64,000 nt of DNA from Streptomyces roseirectus. Its GTDB lineage: Bacteria; Actinomycetota; Actinomycetes; Streptomycetales; Streptomycetaceae. The translations under genes were made by a program, and so were the position numbers. The stretch's first letter is position 1. Each line of letters opens with the position of its first letter. The stretch lies in assembly GCF_014489635.1 (NCBI RefSeq), contig NZ_CP060828.1, positions 1,984,001 to 2,048,000 of the forward strand, given 5' to 3'. This document shows positions 16,940-25,996 of the stretch, piece after piece. The notes under the pieces are model-generated. The model saw nothing but the letters and a program-made list of their open reading frames with translations. It searched no databases and had not been told where the DNA came from.

Positions 16940-17728
16940 CTACCCCGCGAAATGCTCACCCACCAGAACCCTCACCATCTCCAAGTCCCGCCCCACCAAC
17001 GCGTCCACCAACCGCACATGTCCCACCGCGTCGGCCATGAGATCCCCCCGCCCCGGCAGCGCACGCCAGTGCAAGTCCTCGGCGATGCGGACGAGTTGAC
17101 CGTTGCCGGCGTAGCCGAGGAGCGCGCCGTGGAAGGCGCGGTCGGCCTCGGCATAGGTGGCCCGGCAGCCGGAGGCCGCCGCGTGGACGCCCGCGTCGGC
17201 CAACGGCCGCAGATCGGCCCAGCGTTCGGGGGAAACGGTCCGCGCGAGCCGGAGTATCACCGGCACTTCGATGAGCCCGCGTATCTCGGCCAGCTCGGCG
17301 AGCTCACGGGCCCCCCGCTCGACGACCCGGAACCCCCGGTTGGGGACGACTTCGACGGCCCCTTCGAGCGCGAGCTGCTGCATGGCCTCCCGCACGGGCG
17401 TCGCGGAGACCCCGAACCGCTCGCCGAGGACGGGCGCGGAGTACACCTCACCGGGCAGCAGCTCACCGGAGACCAGCGCGGTGCGCAACGCGTCGAGGAT
17501 CTGCCCCCGGACGGAGGCCCGCTGGACGACGGGCCGGGGCGAGGGAATGGGCACCTCACTGTGGGTGTGCTCACCACGGGCGGAACCCTGAGACACGGCG
17601 TCCTGCGGAGCACCTTGCTGCGGCACCGTCGTCCGGCGTTCGGCGGCACACCCGTACGGCGCACCCCCCTGTAAGCGCGCGGCGGCGCTGCCGTACGACT
17701 CGGCGGAGCCCTGTGGGGCCTGGTTCAC
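16940..17728 (-). CDS. GntR-family regulator, FCD subfamily
   Basis: 262 residues. A low-complexity N-terminal stretch (~65 residues) precedes the winged HTH: VRGQILDALRTALVSGELLP and FGVSATPVREAMQQLALEGAVEVVPNRGFRV. The C-terminal FCD helical ligand domain includes ADRAFHGALLGYAGNGQLVRI and RGDLMADAVGHVRLVDALV. FCD regulators respond to organic acids or related metabolites and usually repress. No obvious target operon is adjacent; the FhuF-like gene is divergent but has its own iron box. Confidence 0.9.
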   Translation of the reverse strand: MNQAPQGSAESYGSAAARLQGGAPYGCAAERRTTVPQQGAPQDAVSQGSARGEHTHSEVPIPSPRPVVQRASVRGQILDALRTALVSGELLPGEVYSAPVLGERFGVSATPVREAMQQLALEGAVEVVPNRGFRVVERGARELAELAEIRGLIEVPVILRLARTVSPERWADLRPLADAGVHAAASGCRATYAEADRAFHGALLGYAGNGQLVRIAEDLHWRALPGRGDLMADAVGHVRLVDALVGRDLEMVRVLVGEHFAG

Positions 17729-17839
17729 GAGGGTCTCCTCCGGGCTTGTCGGTACTTGGGGCCATTACGACCGGTTGTTACTCGTCCGTCAAGCACCTTA
17801 GGCCCACTGGCGGTCAGTTCAAATCCCAACGACCATGGA

Positions 17840-17858
17840 TAAGGTTAGGCTTACCTAC
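17840..17858. promoter_or_regulatory. Iron box (DmdR/IdeR/DtxR-type operator)
   Basis: The 19-bp site taaggttaggcttacctac matches the actinobacterial consensus TTAGGTTAGGCTAACCTAA at 16 of 19 positions. It is partly palindromic and ends 26 bp before the ATG of the FhuF-like gene. It predicts repression by ferrous-iron-bound DmdR/IdeR and expression under iron limitation. Confidence 0.85.
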
Positions 17859-17884
17859 AAACCTCGTGGATCGGTGGCCCCGGC

Positions 17885-18730
17885 ATGCCCACTCCCCCGC
17901 CCGTCACGCACGACGCCTACGCCCGCCTCACGGAGGTCTGCCCGAGCGTCACGGTGCGGCACGTCGGGGAGGGTGAGCCGGCGCCGTCGGGCGGCGGCTG
18001 GGTGTCGGCCGCGGGACTCGCCGAGGGCGGCGCCGAGCTGGCACGATTCCTCGCCTGGGACGACGCCCAGGTGCTGCGGGACCACGGGAAGAAGGGCCGC
18101 CCGGACGTGGTCGCGAGCTTCGGCCTGCACCGCTACTCCTGGCCGGCCTGTCTGCTGTTCACGATCCCCTGGTTCCTGCACCGCAGGGTCCCCCGCCTCC
18201 CCGTGACGCATGTCTCCTACGACCGCACCGACGGCATGCGCCTCGCGGTGCGTACGCCGGACTCGTTCGCGTGTCTGCCGGGCGACCCCGCGGCGGCGCA
18301 CCCGGGCGCACGGGTCGTGCCGGACGAGGAGGCACTGCGGGCGGAGCTGCGGTCGGCCGTCGCCGAGCACCACGAGCCGCTGCTCGCCGGGTTCGGCCCC
18401 CGGATGCGGCGGCGGGGGCGGGCGCTGTGGGCGACGGTGACGGACGAGATCGTCGAGGGCGTCTGGTACGTCGCCGCGCTCCTCGGTGACGAGGAGAAGG
18501 AACGGGCCCGGCGCGAACTGGAGTTGCTGCTGCCGGGGGCGACGCGCCCGTACGTCGGGACGGCGGCGTTCCGTGAACTCACCGGCCCGGACGGTCAGGC
18601 GCTGCCGACGCGGGACCGGGCGAGCTGCTGCATGTACTACACGATCGACGCGGACGACCCCTGCGTGACCTGTCCGCGCACCTGTGACGCCGAGCGGATC
18701 GCCAAGCTCACGGCCGCCACGGCGAGTTGA
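17885..18730 (+). CDS. FhuF-like [2Fe-2S] protein, probable ferric-siderophore reductase
   Basis: 281 residues. The C-terminal cluster motif is Cys-Cys-X10-Cys-X2-Cys: Cys248, Cys249, Cys260 and Cys263, in ASCCMYYTIDADDPCVTCPR. This is the hallmark of FhuF-type ferric siderophore reductases, which release iron from imported hydroxamate siderophores in the cytoplasm. The N-terminal ~200 residues have the helical FhuF-like region (AELARFLAWDDAQVLRDHGK, WPACLLFTIPWFLHRR). Control by the iron box just upstream fits this role. No siderophore transporter or biosynthesis gene is adjacent. Confidence 0.88.
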   Translation: MPTPPPVTHDAYARLTEVCPSVTVRHVGEGEPAPSGGGWVSAAGLAEGGAELARFLAWDDAQVLRDHGKKGRPDVVASFGLHRYSWPACLLFTIPWFLHRRVPRLPVTHVSYDRTDGMRLAVRTPDSFACLPGDPAAAHPGARVVPDEEALRAELRSAVAEHHEPLLAGFGPRMRRRGRALWATVTDEIVEGVWYVAALLGDEEKERARRELELLLPGATRPYVGTAAFRELTGPDGQALPTRDRASCCMYYTIDADDPCVTCPRTCDAERIAKLTAATAS

Positions 18731-19034
18731 CGCCCCCTTGGTTCGGGGCGCGTCCGGTGCTGTCGTAAGATCATCGCCGAACGGGACAGCCGTACGGTCA
18801 CAGGGGATTCACAATTTCCTCACGAGCCGCGGGAACTTTCCGTGGAACCATCCGTACGGGTAGTCTTGTTCGAACTCAACTCCCGCCGCTCAAGCAGCAG
18901 TTCGAGCAGAACGTCGCCGTGGGCATCCCCTTGCACCTCCTTGGCGGCCTCTTGTCCCGAAACCCCCTTGAGGGCCGGTGGGATTGGGCCACTATGGCGG
19001 GCGATACGCCCTATCCCAATGCAAGGGACTCCAG
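18731..19034. other. Intergenic region without recognisable gene
   Basis: 304 bp between the FhuF-like gene and the DUF2637 gene, locally less GC-rich (for example cacaatttcctcacgagcc). It should hold the promoter of the DUF2637 gene; tagtct at about 18860 could serve as a -10 element. I found no convincing ORF or structured RNA. Confidence 0.4.
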
Positions 19035-20111
19035 ATGAGACTGACCGACATATCGCTGAACTGGCTGCTTCCGGGCGCCGTACTGCTCCTGGGCCTGCTG
19101 GCGGCGATTGCGGTGCTCGCGCGGAGCAAGCGGTCCGGCGGGGAGCATGCGAAGGACGACTCCTGGGAGCGCAGCGAGGAGCGGCGTAGGCGCAAGGAAG
19201 CGTTCTACGGCATGGCCTCCTACGCCCTGCTCTTCTGCTGCGCCGCCGTCGCCGCGGCGCTCTCCTACCGAGGGCTGGTCGGCTTCGGCCAAGAGAACCT
19301 CGGCCTCTCCAACGGGTGGGAGTACCTCGTCCCGCTCGGCCTCGACGGCGCGGCCATGTTCTGCTCGGTCCTCGCGGTCCGCGAGGCGAGCCACGGTGAC
19401 GCGGCGCTCGGCTCCCGGATACTGGTGTGGACGTTCGCCGGTGCCGCCGCCTGGTTCAACTGGGTGCACGCACCCCGGGGCCTCGGTCACGACGGCGCCC
19501 CGCAGTTCTTCGCCGGGATGTCCCTGTCCGCCGCCGTCCTCTTCGACCGCGCGCTGAAGCAGACCCGCCGTTCCGCGCTGCGCGAGCAGGGTCTGGTGCC
19601 GCGTCCGCTGCCGCAGATCCGGGTCGTGCGCTGGATAAGGGCGCCGCGCGAGACGTACAAGGCGTGGTCGCTGATGCTCCTGGAGAACGTCCGCAGCCTC
19701 GACGAGGCGGTCGACGAGGTGCGCGACGACAAGGCGCGCAAGGAGGAGGCCAAGCGGCTGCGGCGTGAGCAGCAGCGCGTGGAGAAGGCCCAGCTCAAGG
19801 CGATCAGCCGGGGGCACCGGGGGTTTCCGGGGCGGGGTGGCCGGCCGATGGAGGCGCCGCCGGAGGTCGCTCTTGAGCGGGTCGGCGGCGGCACTTCGGA
19901 GCCTGCCATAGCGGCCTCCGCCGCGCCGGAGCAGCTTCCCGTCCGTCAGCGTCCCTCGCTCTCGCCCGTCCGTCCCGGGGCGGAGGCGCCCAGCGCCTCC
20001 GCCGCGTCCACGTCGACCGTCGACCTCACGGCCGAGGACGACACCATGGCGCTGCCCCGGCTGGACTCGCTGGAGCGCAAGCTCAAGGATCTGGAGCAGC
20101 AGTTCGGCTGA
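19035..20111 (+). CDS. DUF2637 membrane protein
   Basis: 358 residues from ATG 19035, with AAGGGA 9 nt upstream. An upstream in-frame GTG at 18978 has no RBS. There are four or five TM helices: SLNWLLPGAVLLLGLLAAIA, ASYALLFCCAAVAAALSYRG, LVPLGLDGAAMFCSVLAV, ILVWTFAGAAAWFNWVHA and FFAGMSLSAAVLFDRAL. A charged cytoplasmic region follows (EVRDDKARKEEAKRLRREQ), then a Pro/Ser/Ala-rich tail ending in a small coiled coil (LDSLERKLKDLEQQFG). DUF2637 is an actinobacterial family also found on conjugative elements; its function is not established. No transfer genes surround it here. Confidence 0.88.
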   Translation: MRLTDISLNWLLPGAVLLLGLLAAIAVLARSKRSGGEHAKDDSWERSEERRRRKEAFYGMASYALLFCCAAVAAALSYRGLVGFGQENLGLSNGWEYLVPLGLDGAAMFCSVLAVREASHGDAALGSRILVWTFAGAAAWFNWVHAPRGLGHDGAPQFFAGMSLSAAVLFDRALKQTRRSALREQGLVPRPLPQIRVVRWIRAPRETYKAWSLMLLENVRSLDEAVDEVRDDKARKEEAKRLRREQQRVEKAQLKAISRGHRGFPGRGGRPMEAPPEVALERVGGGTSEPAIAASAAPEQLPVRQRPSLSPVRPGAEAPSASAASTSTVDLTAEDDTMALPRLDSLERKLKDLEQQFG

Positions 20112-20178
20112 GCGAGGATCTGGAGCAGCGGCTCACGCCGCACCATGAGCACGTCACGGCGTGAGCCGTGAAGCACCT

Positions 20179-20223
20179 CGGGGCGGGGGCGCGACCTTCC
20201 AACAGGGCCGCGCCCCCGCCCCG
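20179..20223. terminator. Bidirectional stem-loop terminator
   Basis: Perfect 15-bp arms (cggggcgggggcgcg at 20179-20193 and its complement at 20209-20223) with a 15-nt loop, placed between the convergent DUF2637 and ATP-binding protein genes. Confidence 0.8.
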
Positions 20224-20243
20224 TTGTCCTGCCCGCCGGTGAA

Positions 20244-20744
20244 CTAGGCGGCGTCCGCGTCCAGTTCGAACCAGACCGCCTTGCCGATGCCGTGCCGGCG
20301 TACCCCCCAGGCGTCCGCGAGGGACTGGACGAGGAGGAGGCCCCGGCCGTGGGTGCCGTCGTCGGGGTGGGGGGCCCTCGGGGTGGGGAGCTGGGGGACG
20401 AAGTCCCGTACCTCCACCCGGAGTCCGTCCGGGCCGACCGTCGCCGTCAGGACCGCGTCGTCGTCGGTGTGGAGCAGCGCGTTGGTGACCAGTTCGCTGG
20501 TCAGCAGCTCCGCGATGGCCGAGCGTCCTGGCTTGCCCCAGTTGCGCAGGAGTTCCCTGAGCGCGTGCCGGGCCTCGGGGATCGCGGCCAGGTCCGCGCG
20601 TCCCAGGTGGCACCTCAACTGCCCCGTGTCGTCCGGGTTCTCGCCTGTCCGCGCCGCGTGTCCCTGTGGGGAGCGCGGCGCCTGCGGTGTCGCCGAGGAG
20701 GCCCCGATCGCCATGGGACCGCCCCCTCGTGCCTGCCTTTTCAT
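20244..20744 (-). CDS. ATP-binding anti-sigma-type regulator (HATPase_c_2, RsbW-like)
   Basis: 166 residues. After a ~40-residue disordered leader the GHKL domain runs from LGRADLAAIPEARHALRELL. The N box is ELLTSELVTNALLHTDDDAV, and the G box is HGRGLLLVQSLADAWGVRRHG. Streptomyces encodes many such single-domain kinases. Some bind sigma factors or anti-anti-sigma proteins; most are uncharacterised. No sigma factor or STAS partner is adjacent, so the target is unknown. Confidence 0.9.
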   Translation of the reverse strand: MKRQARGGGPMAIGASSATPQAPRSPQGHAARTGENPDDTGQLRCHLGRADLAAIPEARHALRELLRNWGKPGRSAIAELLTSELVTNALLHTDDDAVLTATVGPDGLRVEVRDFVPQLPTPRAPHPDDGTHGRGLLLVQSLADAWGVRRHGIGKAVWFELDADAA

Positions 20745-21463
20745 GACCCCCGCCCGCGCGCCGATGTCGGTTTCCCTCCTGCTCGAACACGTTCACGGGG
20801 ATCCATGCCCCGTGCGGCCGCCCGCAGTCCTGCGCGGCCGCGGGGCCGCCGGATGTTCGGCCATGTTCCCGGCACCGCGTGCCGCGCCCGCCGTCGCGCC
20901 TCTGACCAGCCCACAAGGGCCCCCGGCATATGCCAAGGGCCTTCTCCGCCGCGTCTTCGGCGACACCGGGTCCCCCCGCGACGTATAGCCGAGCGCGAAC
21001 GGGGTACCGCACCCGTTCTCCGCCGCCCCCGCCCCCGCGGTCTACGCACCCCCGCGCGCGACCCGGTCCCCACCGTCGACCGCCCCCTCCCGAACCCGGC
21101 GTATCCCACCCGGAGCCACCCGTCGGCCCCGACTGCCCCGCACTCCGCCCAACTTGGCCAAAAACCACCGCGCCCACCCGAGGCGATCTGGTGCGGCCGG
21201 GGTCCCGGTGCTGCTCACACGGGGGTGAAGGGAACGTGAACGGTGAGGCGGGAAGGGGGACGGGGGCCGCGGGCGACGGCGAAGGGGGCGCGGCCGGCGT
21301 GCCGGGACCCGGTTCCGGTGGGCGGAGATTCGGACGGCTCCGCTCCGAGGCGACGGTCCCGGAGGCGGCTCGGAACCGGCGAGGTGAACGGGGTGGCGTG
21401 GGGGGAGGTACGGGGCCGCCCTCTCGTCCCCCATGCGTGAGGGCGGCCCCGGTTTTCGGATGG
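20745..21463. other. 719-bp intergenic region without supported gene
   Basis: Open frames exist in several phases, as expected at this GC content, but none has a good start, family resemblance or consistent third-position bias. The region holds the promoter of the minus-strand ATP-binding protein (right of 20744) and, at its right end, the terminator at 21412-21450. The stretch 21236-21400 is dominated by G/A-rich low-complexity sequence. Confidence 0.45.
21412..21450. terminator. Stem-loop terminator of the secreted-protein gene
   Basis: 12-bp perfect arms ggggccgccctc (21412-21423) and gagggcggcccc (21439-21450) lie just past the stop of the minus-strand gene at 21464. Confidence 0.75.
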
Positions 21464-22084
21464 TCAGCGCAGCTTGTTCACCGCCGTGACGGTGGTCTTC
21501 TTGAACGCCTTCACCGGGGCGTTCGCGAACGAGCCCAGCTCGCCCCAGTCGACGACCGTCACCCGGGTGCCGTCGCGGCCGACGCCGAGGAGGCGGACGT
21601 CCGTGGCGCCCCAGTCGCCGACGGTGTGCAGGCCGAAGACGTGCGCGCCCTCCTCGACCTTGACGGCGCCGTAGTCCTTGAACTCGGCCTGGACGTCCGG
21701 GTACTTGTCCTCGATGCGGGCCGCACAGGTGCGGATGTCCTTCTCGATGCGCGCGTAACGGCCCTTGGCGGCACGCTCGTCGGGCAGGACGACGCTCACC
21801 TGGACGGCGCCGGTGTCGAGTTCGGTGCGGAAGGTGCGGTGCCAGGTGGCGTCGCCGCCGCCCAGCGCCATGCCGAGGCAGGTGTCCACCTCGATCTCCT
21901 CGGGCACGCCCGCGGTGACCGGGCCGGCCGTCCAGGCGGACGAGGCGTGCGGCGGGAGGTCGCCCGGCGCGAGGAATCCGGGCGGCGCGGGGTTCGCCGC
22001 CGCCGGGACGGCCGTCGCCGTGACGACGGTGAGGCAGGCGGCGGAGAGTGCGGTGAGCACGGCCGCGTGGACGCGAGTGCGCAT
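21464..22084 (-). CDS. Secreted protein of unknown function
   Basis: 206 residues from ATG 22084, chosen because a GGGGGA lies upstream and a clean Sec signal peptide starts there (RTRVHAAVLTALSAACLTVV, likely cleavage after VPAAA). The mature part has three Cys (DTCLGMAL; RTCAARIED) and the segments WHRTFRTELDTGAVQVSVVL and TRVTVVDWGELGSFANAP. Part of the C-terminus (DWGATDVRLLGVGRDGTRVT) looks like a beta-rich domain. I do not recognise the family. Monocistronic, ending at a terminator. Confidence 0.8.
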   Translation of the reverse strand: MRTRVHAAVLTALSAACLTVVTATAVPAAANPAPPGFLAPGDLPPHASSAWTAGPVTAGVPEEIEVDTCLGMALGGGDATWHRTFRTELDTGAVQVSVVLPDERAAKGRYARIEKDIRTCAARIEDKYPDVQAEFKDYGAVKVEEGAHVFGLHTVGDWGATDVRLLGVGRDGTRVTVVDWGELGSFANAPVKAFKKTTVTAVNKLR

Positions 22085-22326
22085 GAGTGGTCCCCCGTGG
22101 GTGTCGTACGTGGATGTGAACTCGGCGCACCTCGGCGTACCTTCGGTCGGGACGGGTCGGGTCCCGGCGGGGCCGTTCGGTGCGACACCACGAGCATCAC
22201 GGGTCACGGCGGACCGGGGCAAGCGGCACCGCCCGTCCGCCGGGGATGGAACCATCCCACCCCGGCTGACGTGCAGTTACATGAGTGCCTGGGATACCGT
22301 CCCGGGCCCGGCGAACCGGGGGAACG

Positions 22327-23862
22327 GTGACCAGCGGCCAGCACGCGGCAACCTTCGCGGCCCATCTGCGCGACCTGAAGTCCCGCACCGACCGCAGCTA
22401 CGGCTCCCTCGCGCGCCGCCTCGGCATGAACACCTCCACCCTCCACCGCTACTGCGCCGGCGAGGCCGTCCCCCAGGACTTCGCCCCCGTCGAACGCCTC
22501 GCGGGCTTCTGCGGCGCGAGCCCGGCGGAACGCCTGGAACTCCACCGCCTGTGGCTGCTGGCGGTGGAGGAGAGGCAGGGGCGGGGACGCAGGGAGGAGG
22601 GAGCGGAGGGGGCAGAGGGGGTAAAGAGCGGGGCGGACCTCAACGCCGGAGGCGGGGTGGGCGACGGGGCCGGTGCGGTGGCTGACGCCGAGGCGGGCGT
22701 GAGCGGATCGGAGGGCGAGGGGGGCGCAGGCGCCGGGGCGGGTGGCCGGGGTGAGGGTCGGGCGGAGGTCGACGCCGAGGGCAGTGTGAGCGAGGCGAGT
22801 CCAGGGGGACCCGGTGTCGGTGAGACCGATGCCTTTGCCTCCTCCGGCTCCGGTGCGCACTCCCCGTCCGCCGATGACCCCGTCGTGCATGACGCCGTGC
22901 CGGCTCGCGCCCGTCCCTGGTATCGGCGGCGGGCCGCCGTCTTCGGGGCCGTCGCCTGTGTCGTCGCCGCGACGGTCGGGACGTTGGCCGCGTTGCCGGA
23001 TGGGCGGCGGGATGTGCCTCCGGGGGTGACGGCGCAGGGTGGGGAGGAGGTGCCGGGGGTGGTCGTCACGCCGGGGGGTGGGTCGCCGAGTGCGAGTGCG
23101 GCGCCGAGTGGGAGCCCCGGGGCGTCCGGGTCGCCGTCGCCGTCGCCGTCCGCGAAGGGGGCCTCGCCCTCACCCGGCGGGAACGGTGGGAGCGGTGGGG
23201 GTGGCTCCGCTTCTCCGTCCGCCGGTAAGCCCTCCTTCGCCGGGACGCCGCTCACCTGGACCGCCGACTCGCATGTGTGGGCGAACGGCTGCGCGCACTA
23301 CTACGTGGTCGACCGGCCGCCCGCGCAGGTGCCCCCGCCCCCGATGTCCCAGGACGCGCGGGCCTGGGCGGCGGCGGAGGGTGCCCTGCACGGGAAGGAG
23401 ACGATGGTCCGGATCACCGTCCAGGGCCGTTCGGAGACGGCGGTCGTCCTGGAGGCGCTGCGCGTGCGGGTGGTGACCCGCACGGCGCCCGCCCCCGGCA
23501 ACGCGTACGCCACGGACCAGGGCTGCGGCGGCTCCCTCACGCCCCGCGAGTTCGCCGTCGACCTGGACAAGGACCGCCCGATCGCCCGCTCGATGCCGGG
23601 CAACGACGCCGGCACCGTCCTCCCGGCCGTCAGCTTCCCCTACCGGGTCTCGGCGAAGGACCCGGAGGTGCTGCTGGTGTCGGCGCGGACGGCGGGCTGC
23701 GACTGCTCCTGGTACCTGGAGCTGGACTGGTCATCGCAGGGCAGGACGGGCACGGTCCGGATCGACGACGCGGGCACCCCGTTCCGCACGACGGCCATCG
23801 CGCACCTGCCGAGGTACGAGTACGACACCCTGGACCGGGGCTGGCGCCCGCGCGAGTACTGA
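22327..23862 (+). CDS. Membrane-anchored XRE-type HTH protein with extracytoplasmic domain
   Basis: 511 residues from GTG 22327, with GGGGGA just upstream. An in-frame GTG at 22285 is an alternative. An N-terminal lambda-repressor-like HTH (AAHLRDLKSRTDRSYGSLAR, RLGMNTSTLHRYCAGEAVP) is followed by a Gly/Ala/Glu-rich linker. One TM helix comes next (AAVFGAVACVVAATVGTLAA, about residue 205-225), then a Ser/Pro/Gly linker (SPSPSPSAKGASPSPGG). The outside domain of ~190 residues has paired Cys (WANGCAHYYV, DQGCGGSL, TAGCDCSWYLEL). It resembles one-component transmembrane regulators that couple an outside domain to a cytoplasmic HTH. Ligand and targets are unknown. Confidence 0.85.
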   Translation: MTSGQHAATFAAHLRDLKSRTDRSYGSLARRLGMNTSTLHRYCAGEAVPQDFAPVERLAGFCGASPAERLELHRLWLLAVEERQGRGRREEGAEGAEGVKSGADLNAGGGVGDGAGAVADAEAGVSGSEGEGGAGAGAGGRGEGRAEVDAEGSVSEASPGGPGVGETDAFASSGSGAHSPSADDPVVHDAVPARARPWYRRRAAVFGAVACVVAATVGTLAALPDGRRDVPPGVTAQGGEEVPGVVVTPGGGSPSASAAPSGSPGASGSPSPSPSAKGASPSPGGNGGSGGGGSASPSAGKPSFAGTPLTWTADSHVWANGCAHYYVVDRPPAQVPPPPMSQDARAWAAAEGALHGKETMVRITVQGRSETAVVLEALRVRVVTRTAPAPGNAYATDQGCGGSLTPREFAVDLDKDRPIARSMPGNDAGTVLPAVSFPYRVSAKDPEVLLVSARTAGCDCSWYLELDWSSQGRTGTVRIDDAGTPFRTTAIAHLPRYEYDTLDRGWRPREY

Positions 23863-23878
23863 CGTCGCGGGCGCACGC

Positions 23879-25996
23879 TCACGTCTCCCAGACGGCCGCC
23901 GCTGTCCGGTCGTCCGCGTAGCCCTTCACCCTGATCTGGACGTCCGCGAGGAATTCCGCGAGGCCGGGGGCGGGGGCGCCGGACCAGCGGGCGGTGAGGT
24001 GACCGGCGAACTCCAGCTCGCCCCGCAGGGGGTCGGCCAGGCCCGAGGTGCACATCAGCAGGGTGTCCCCGGGGCGGGCGAGGGAGGTGCGGAAGCGGAA
24101 GGGGTCGGGGGGCGGGAGCTGGTCGTAGGGGGTGGTGGACTCCGGTGGGTAGGGGCCGGACGCCGGGTCCTGCGCGTACGGGCCCGCCGCCGCGCCCGGC
24201 AGGGGACGTTCGGGGTCGCTCGCGGGCTCGCCCGCCGCCGGTTCGATGTCCTGCCACTCGCCGCCGCGCAGGCGGAACAGGCCGCCGTCGCCGACGCCGA
24301 AGAAGACGCGGGTGCGGCACTCGGGGTCGGCGGGGAGGAGGAGACAGCGCAGGGTCGCCGTGTACTCCTGGGGAGCGAGGCCCTGTTCGGCGGCGCCGGC
24401 GCGCAGTCGGCCGAGGCTGCGGTCGGTGAGGCGGTGCAGACCGGACTTCAGGTCGCCGCGCCGGCCCGCGCGGATGTCCTCCGCGAGCCGCACGTGGCTG
24501 CGGCCCACCGCGCGGCCGATCCACCGGCACACCTCGGCCGCCGCCCGGTGCGCCCCGACGGTCGCCCGCGCGCCGGTCGCCATCGCGATCAGCACCAGCG
24601 CCTGGTCCCCGTACCCGAACCGTGCCGTCAACAGCGCGTCGCGCCTCGGCTCGCCCCGGTACCTCGCGGAGTCGCCGCGCAGCGACACCGCCCGGACCGT
24701 CCCGCTCCCGTACCGGGCGCCGTCCAGCACGGTGTCCGCGACGAGGTCGTCCAGCGCGTCCGGGTCGGCCAGGGGCAGGGCGGTGGGGTTGGCGTCGTAG
24801 GTGGGCGGGCCCGAACCGACGTACTCCTTGAGGGCGGGGCGCGGCGGAGGGGCTGCGGCCGGCGCCTCGGTCTCCGGGGCGGGCGGCTCGGGGCGCTCGG
24901 CGAAGCCCGGGGGGAGGGGGCCGGGCGGGAAGGTCGTGGGTCCGGTGGGGGTCTCGGGCGGGGGTTCCCAGGGGGCGCGGGGGGAAGGGGGCGGGGGTGA
25001 GGCGGGCGCGGGCTCGGTGGCGGGGCGAGGTGAGGCTGGCTCGGGTGGGGTGACAGGACGAGGTGCGGCGAGCTTGGGCTCGGTGGCGGGGCGAGGTGCG
25101 GCGGGCTTGGGCGCAGCGACGGGGCGAGGTGCGGCAGGCTCGGGCGCAGCGACGGGGCGAGGTGCGGCAGGGCCGGGAGAAGCAGCGGGACGTGGCGGGG
25201 TGACGGGACGCGGTGGGGCCGACTCCGGCGGGGCCGGTCGCGGCGAGGCTGCGGGCTCGGGCGGCGACGGCTGTGACGGGACCGGCTGCGGCGGTCCGGC
25301 GGGGTGAGGCGGGACGGGGCGGGGTGAGGTGCCCGGCCTGGGCGGGGCCTGCTCCGGTGGAGCCGGTCGCGGCGAGGCGCTGGGGTGGGGCGGGGCGGAC
25401 GGGGTCGGCTCGGGTGGGGCGGAGGCCGGCGGGGTGGGGCGTGCCGAGGCGGCGGGGCCGGACGGCGCGGGAGGCGGCGAGGTCGGCTGAGGCGTCGCGG
25501 GCGGGGTGCGGCGGACCGGGGTGAGGTGGACCGTGTCGTCCGGCTCCTCGGGCCCGGCGTCCGCTCGCGGCGGGGTGTCGCGGACGTCTGCTCCGGGGCC
25601 GGCGTCCGCTTGCGGCGGGGTGATTCGGGCGTCCTCGGCTCGCGCGTCCTCTGCCGGGTGGTCGTCCTCGGTGGGGCTCGGCGTGCGCGGGTACGCCTTC
25701 CGGGCGGGGCTGGCCGGTTTCCCGGCGATGGGCTCGATGTCCGCGTCCCCGGCGGCCTTGTACCCGGCGTCCCCTGTGACCTCGTCCCCATGGTCGGCCG
25801 GCGTCAAGGGGCCGGACGGGTCGCGTGGCCCCGGTACCGTCGCCGTGCCCGGGTTGACCGTGCCGGAGGCCGAGGCGAAGCGGTCGTCCAGGGAGTCCGG
25901 GGTGGTGGTGGGGCCGGTGTCGTCGGCGGTGTCGTCGTACAACTGCCCCCACCAGTCGTCCTGGTGACCGATGGGACTTCCCCCCTGCTGGCTCAT
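23879..25996 (-). CDS. Proline-rich protein with a degenerate PP2C phosphatase domain
   Basis: 705 residues from ATG 25996. The first ~400 residues are low complexity, Pro/Ala/Thr-rich, with PxPAAPRPVAAPEP-like repeats around residues 280-360. The C-terminal ~290 residues have the PP2C/SpoIIE pattern: SLRGDSARYRGEPRRDALLT, then ALVLIAMATGA, VFFGVGDGGLFRLRGGEWQD, DTLLMCTSGLADPL and YADDRTAAAVWE. Canonical metal ligands look replaced: the usual xxDG(H/M)G is MATGA, and the usual SDGL is TSGL. Only the Asp in GEPRRDA and that in DDRT remain. It may therefore be a pseudophosphatase or scaffold. It is convergent with the HTH protein, 16 bp apart. Confidence 0.82.
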   Translation of the reverse strand: MSQQGGSPIGHQDDWWGQLYDDTADDTGPTTTPDSLDDRFASASGTVNPGTATVPGPRDPSGPLTPADHGDEVTGDAGYKAAGDADIEPIAGKPASPARKAYPRTPSPTEDDHPAEDARAEDARITPPQADAGPGADVRDTPPRADAGPEEPDDTVHLTPVRRTPPATPQPTSPPPAPSGPAASARPTPPASAPPEPTPSAPPHPSASPRPAPPEQAPPRPGTSPRPVPPHPAGPPQPVPSQPSPPEPAASPRPAPPESAPPRPVTPPRPAASPGPAAPRPVAAPEPAAPRPVAAPKPAAPRPATEPKLAAPRPVTPPEPASPRPATEPAPASPPPPSPRAPWEPPPETPTGPTTFPPGPLPPGFAERPEPPAPETEAPAAAPPPRPALKEYVGSGPPTYDANPTALPLADPDALDDLVADTVLDGARYGSGTVRAVSLRGDSARYRGEPRRDALLTARFGYGDQALVLIAMATGARATVGAHRAAAEVCRWIGRAVGRSHVRLAEDIRAGRRGDLKSGLHRLTDRSLGRLRAGAAEQGLAPQEYTATLRCLLLPADPECRTRVFFGVGDGGLFRLRGGEWQDIEPAAGEPASDPERPLPGAAAGPYAQDPASGPYPPESTTPYDQLPPPDPFRFRTSLARPGDTLLMCTSGLADPLRGELEFAGHLTARWSGAPAPGLAEFLADVQIRVKGYADDRTAAAVWET

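Noticed and set aside
20930..22330. 466-codon plus-strand frame
   Set aside because: It runs through an intergenic region and antisense to the secreted-protein gene; low-complexity Pro/Arg/Gly product with no start signal.
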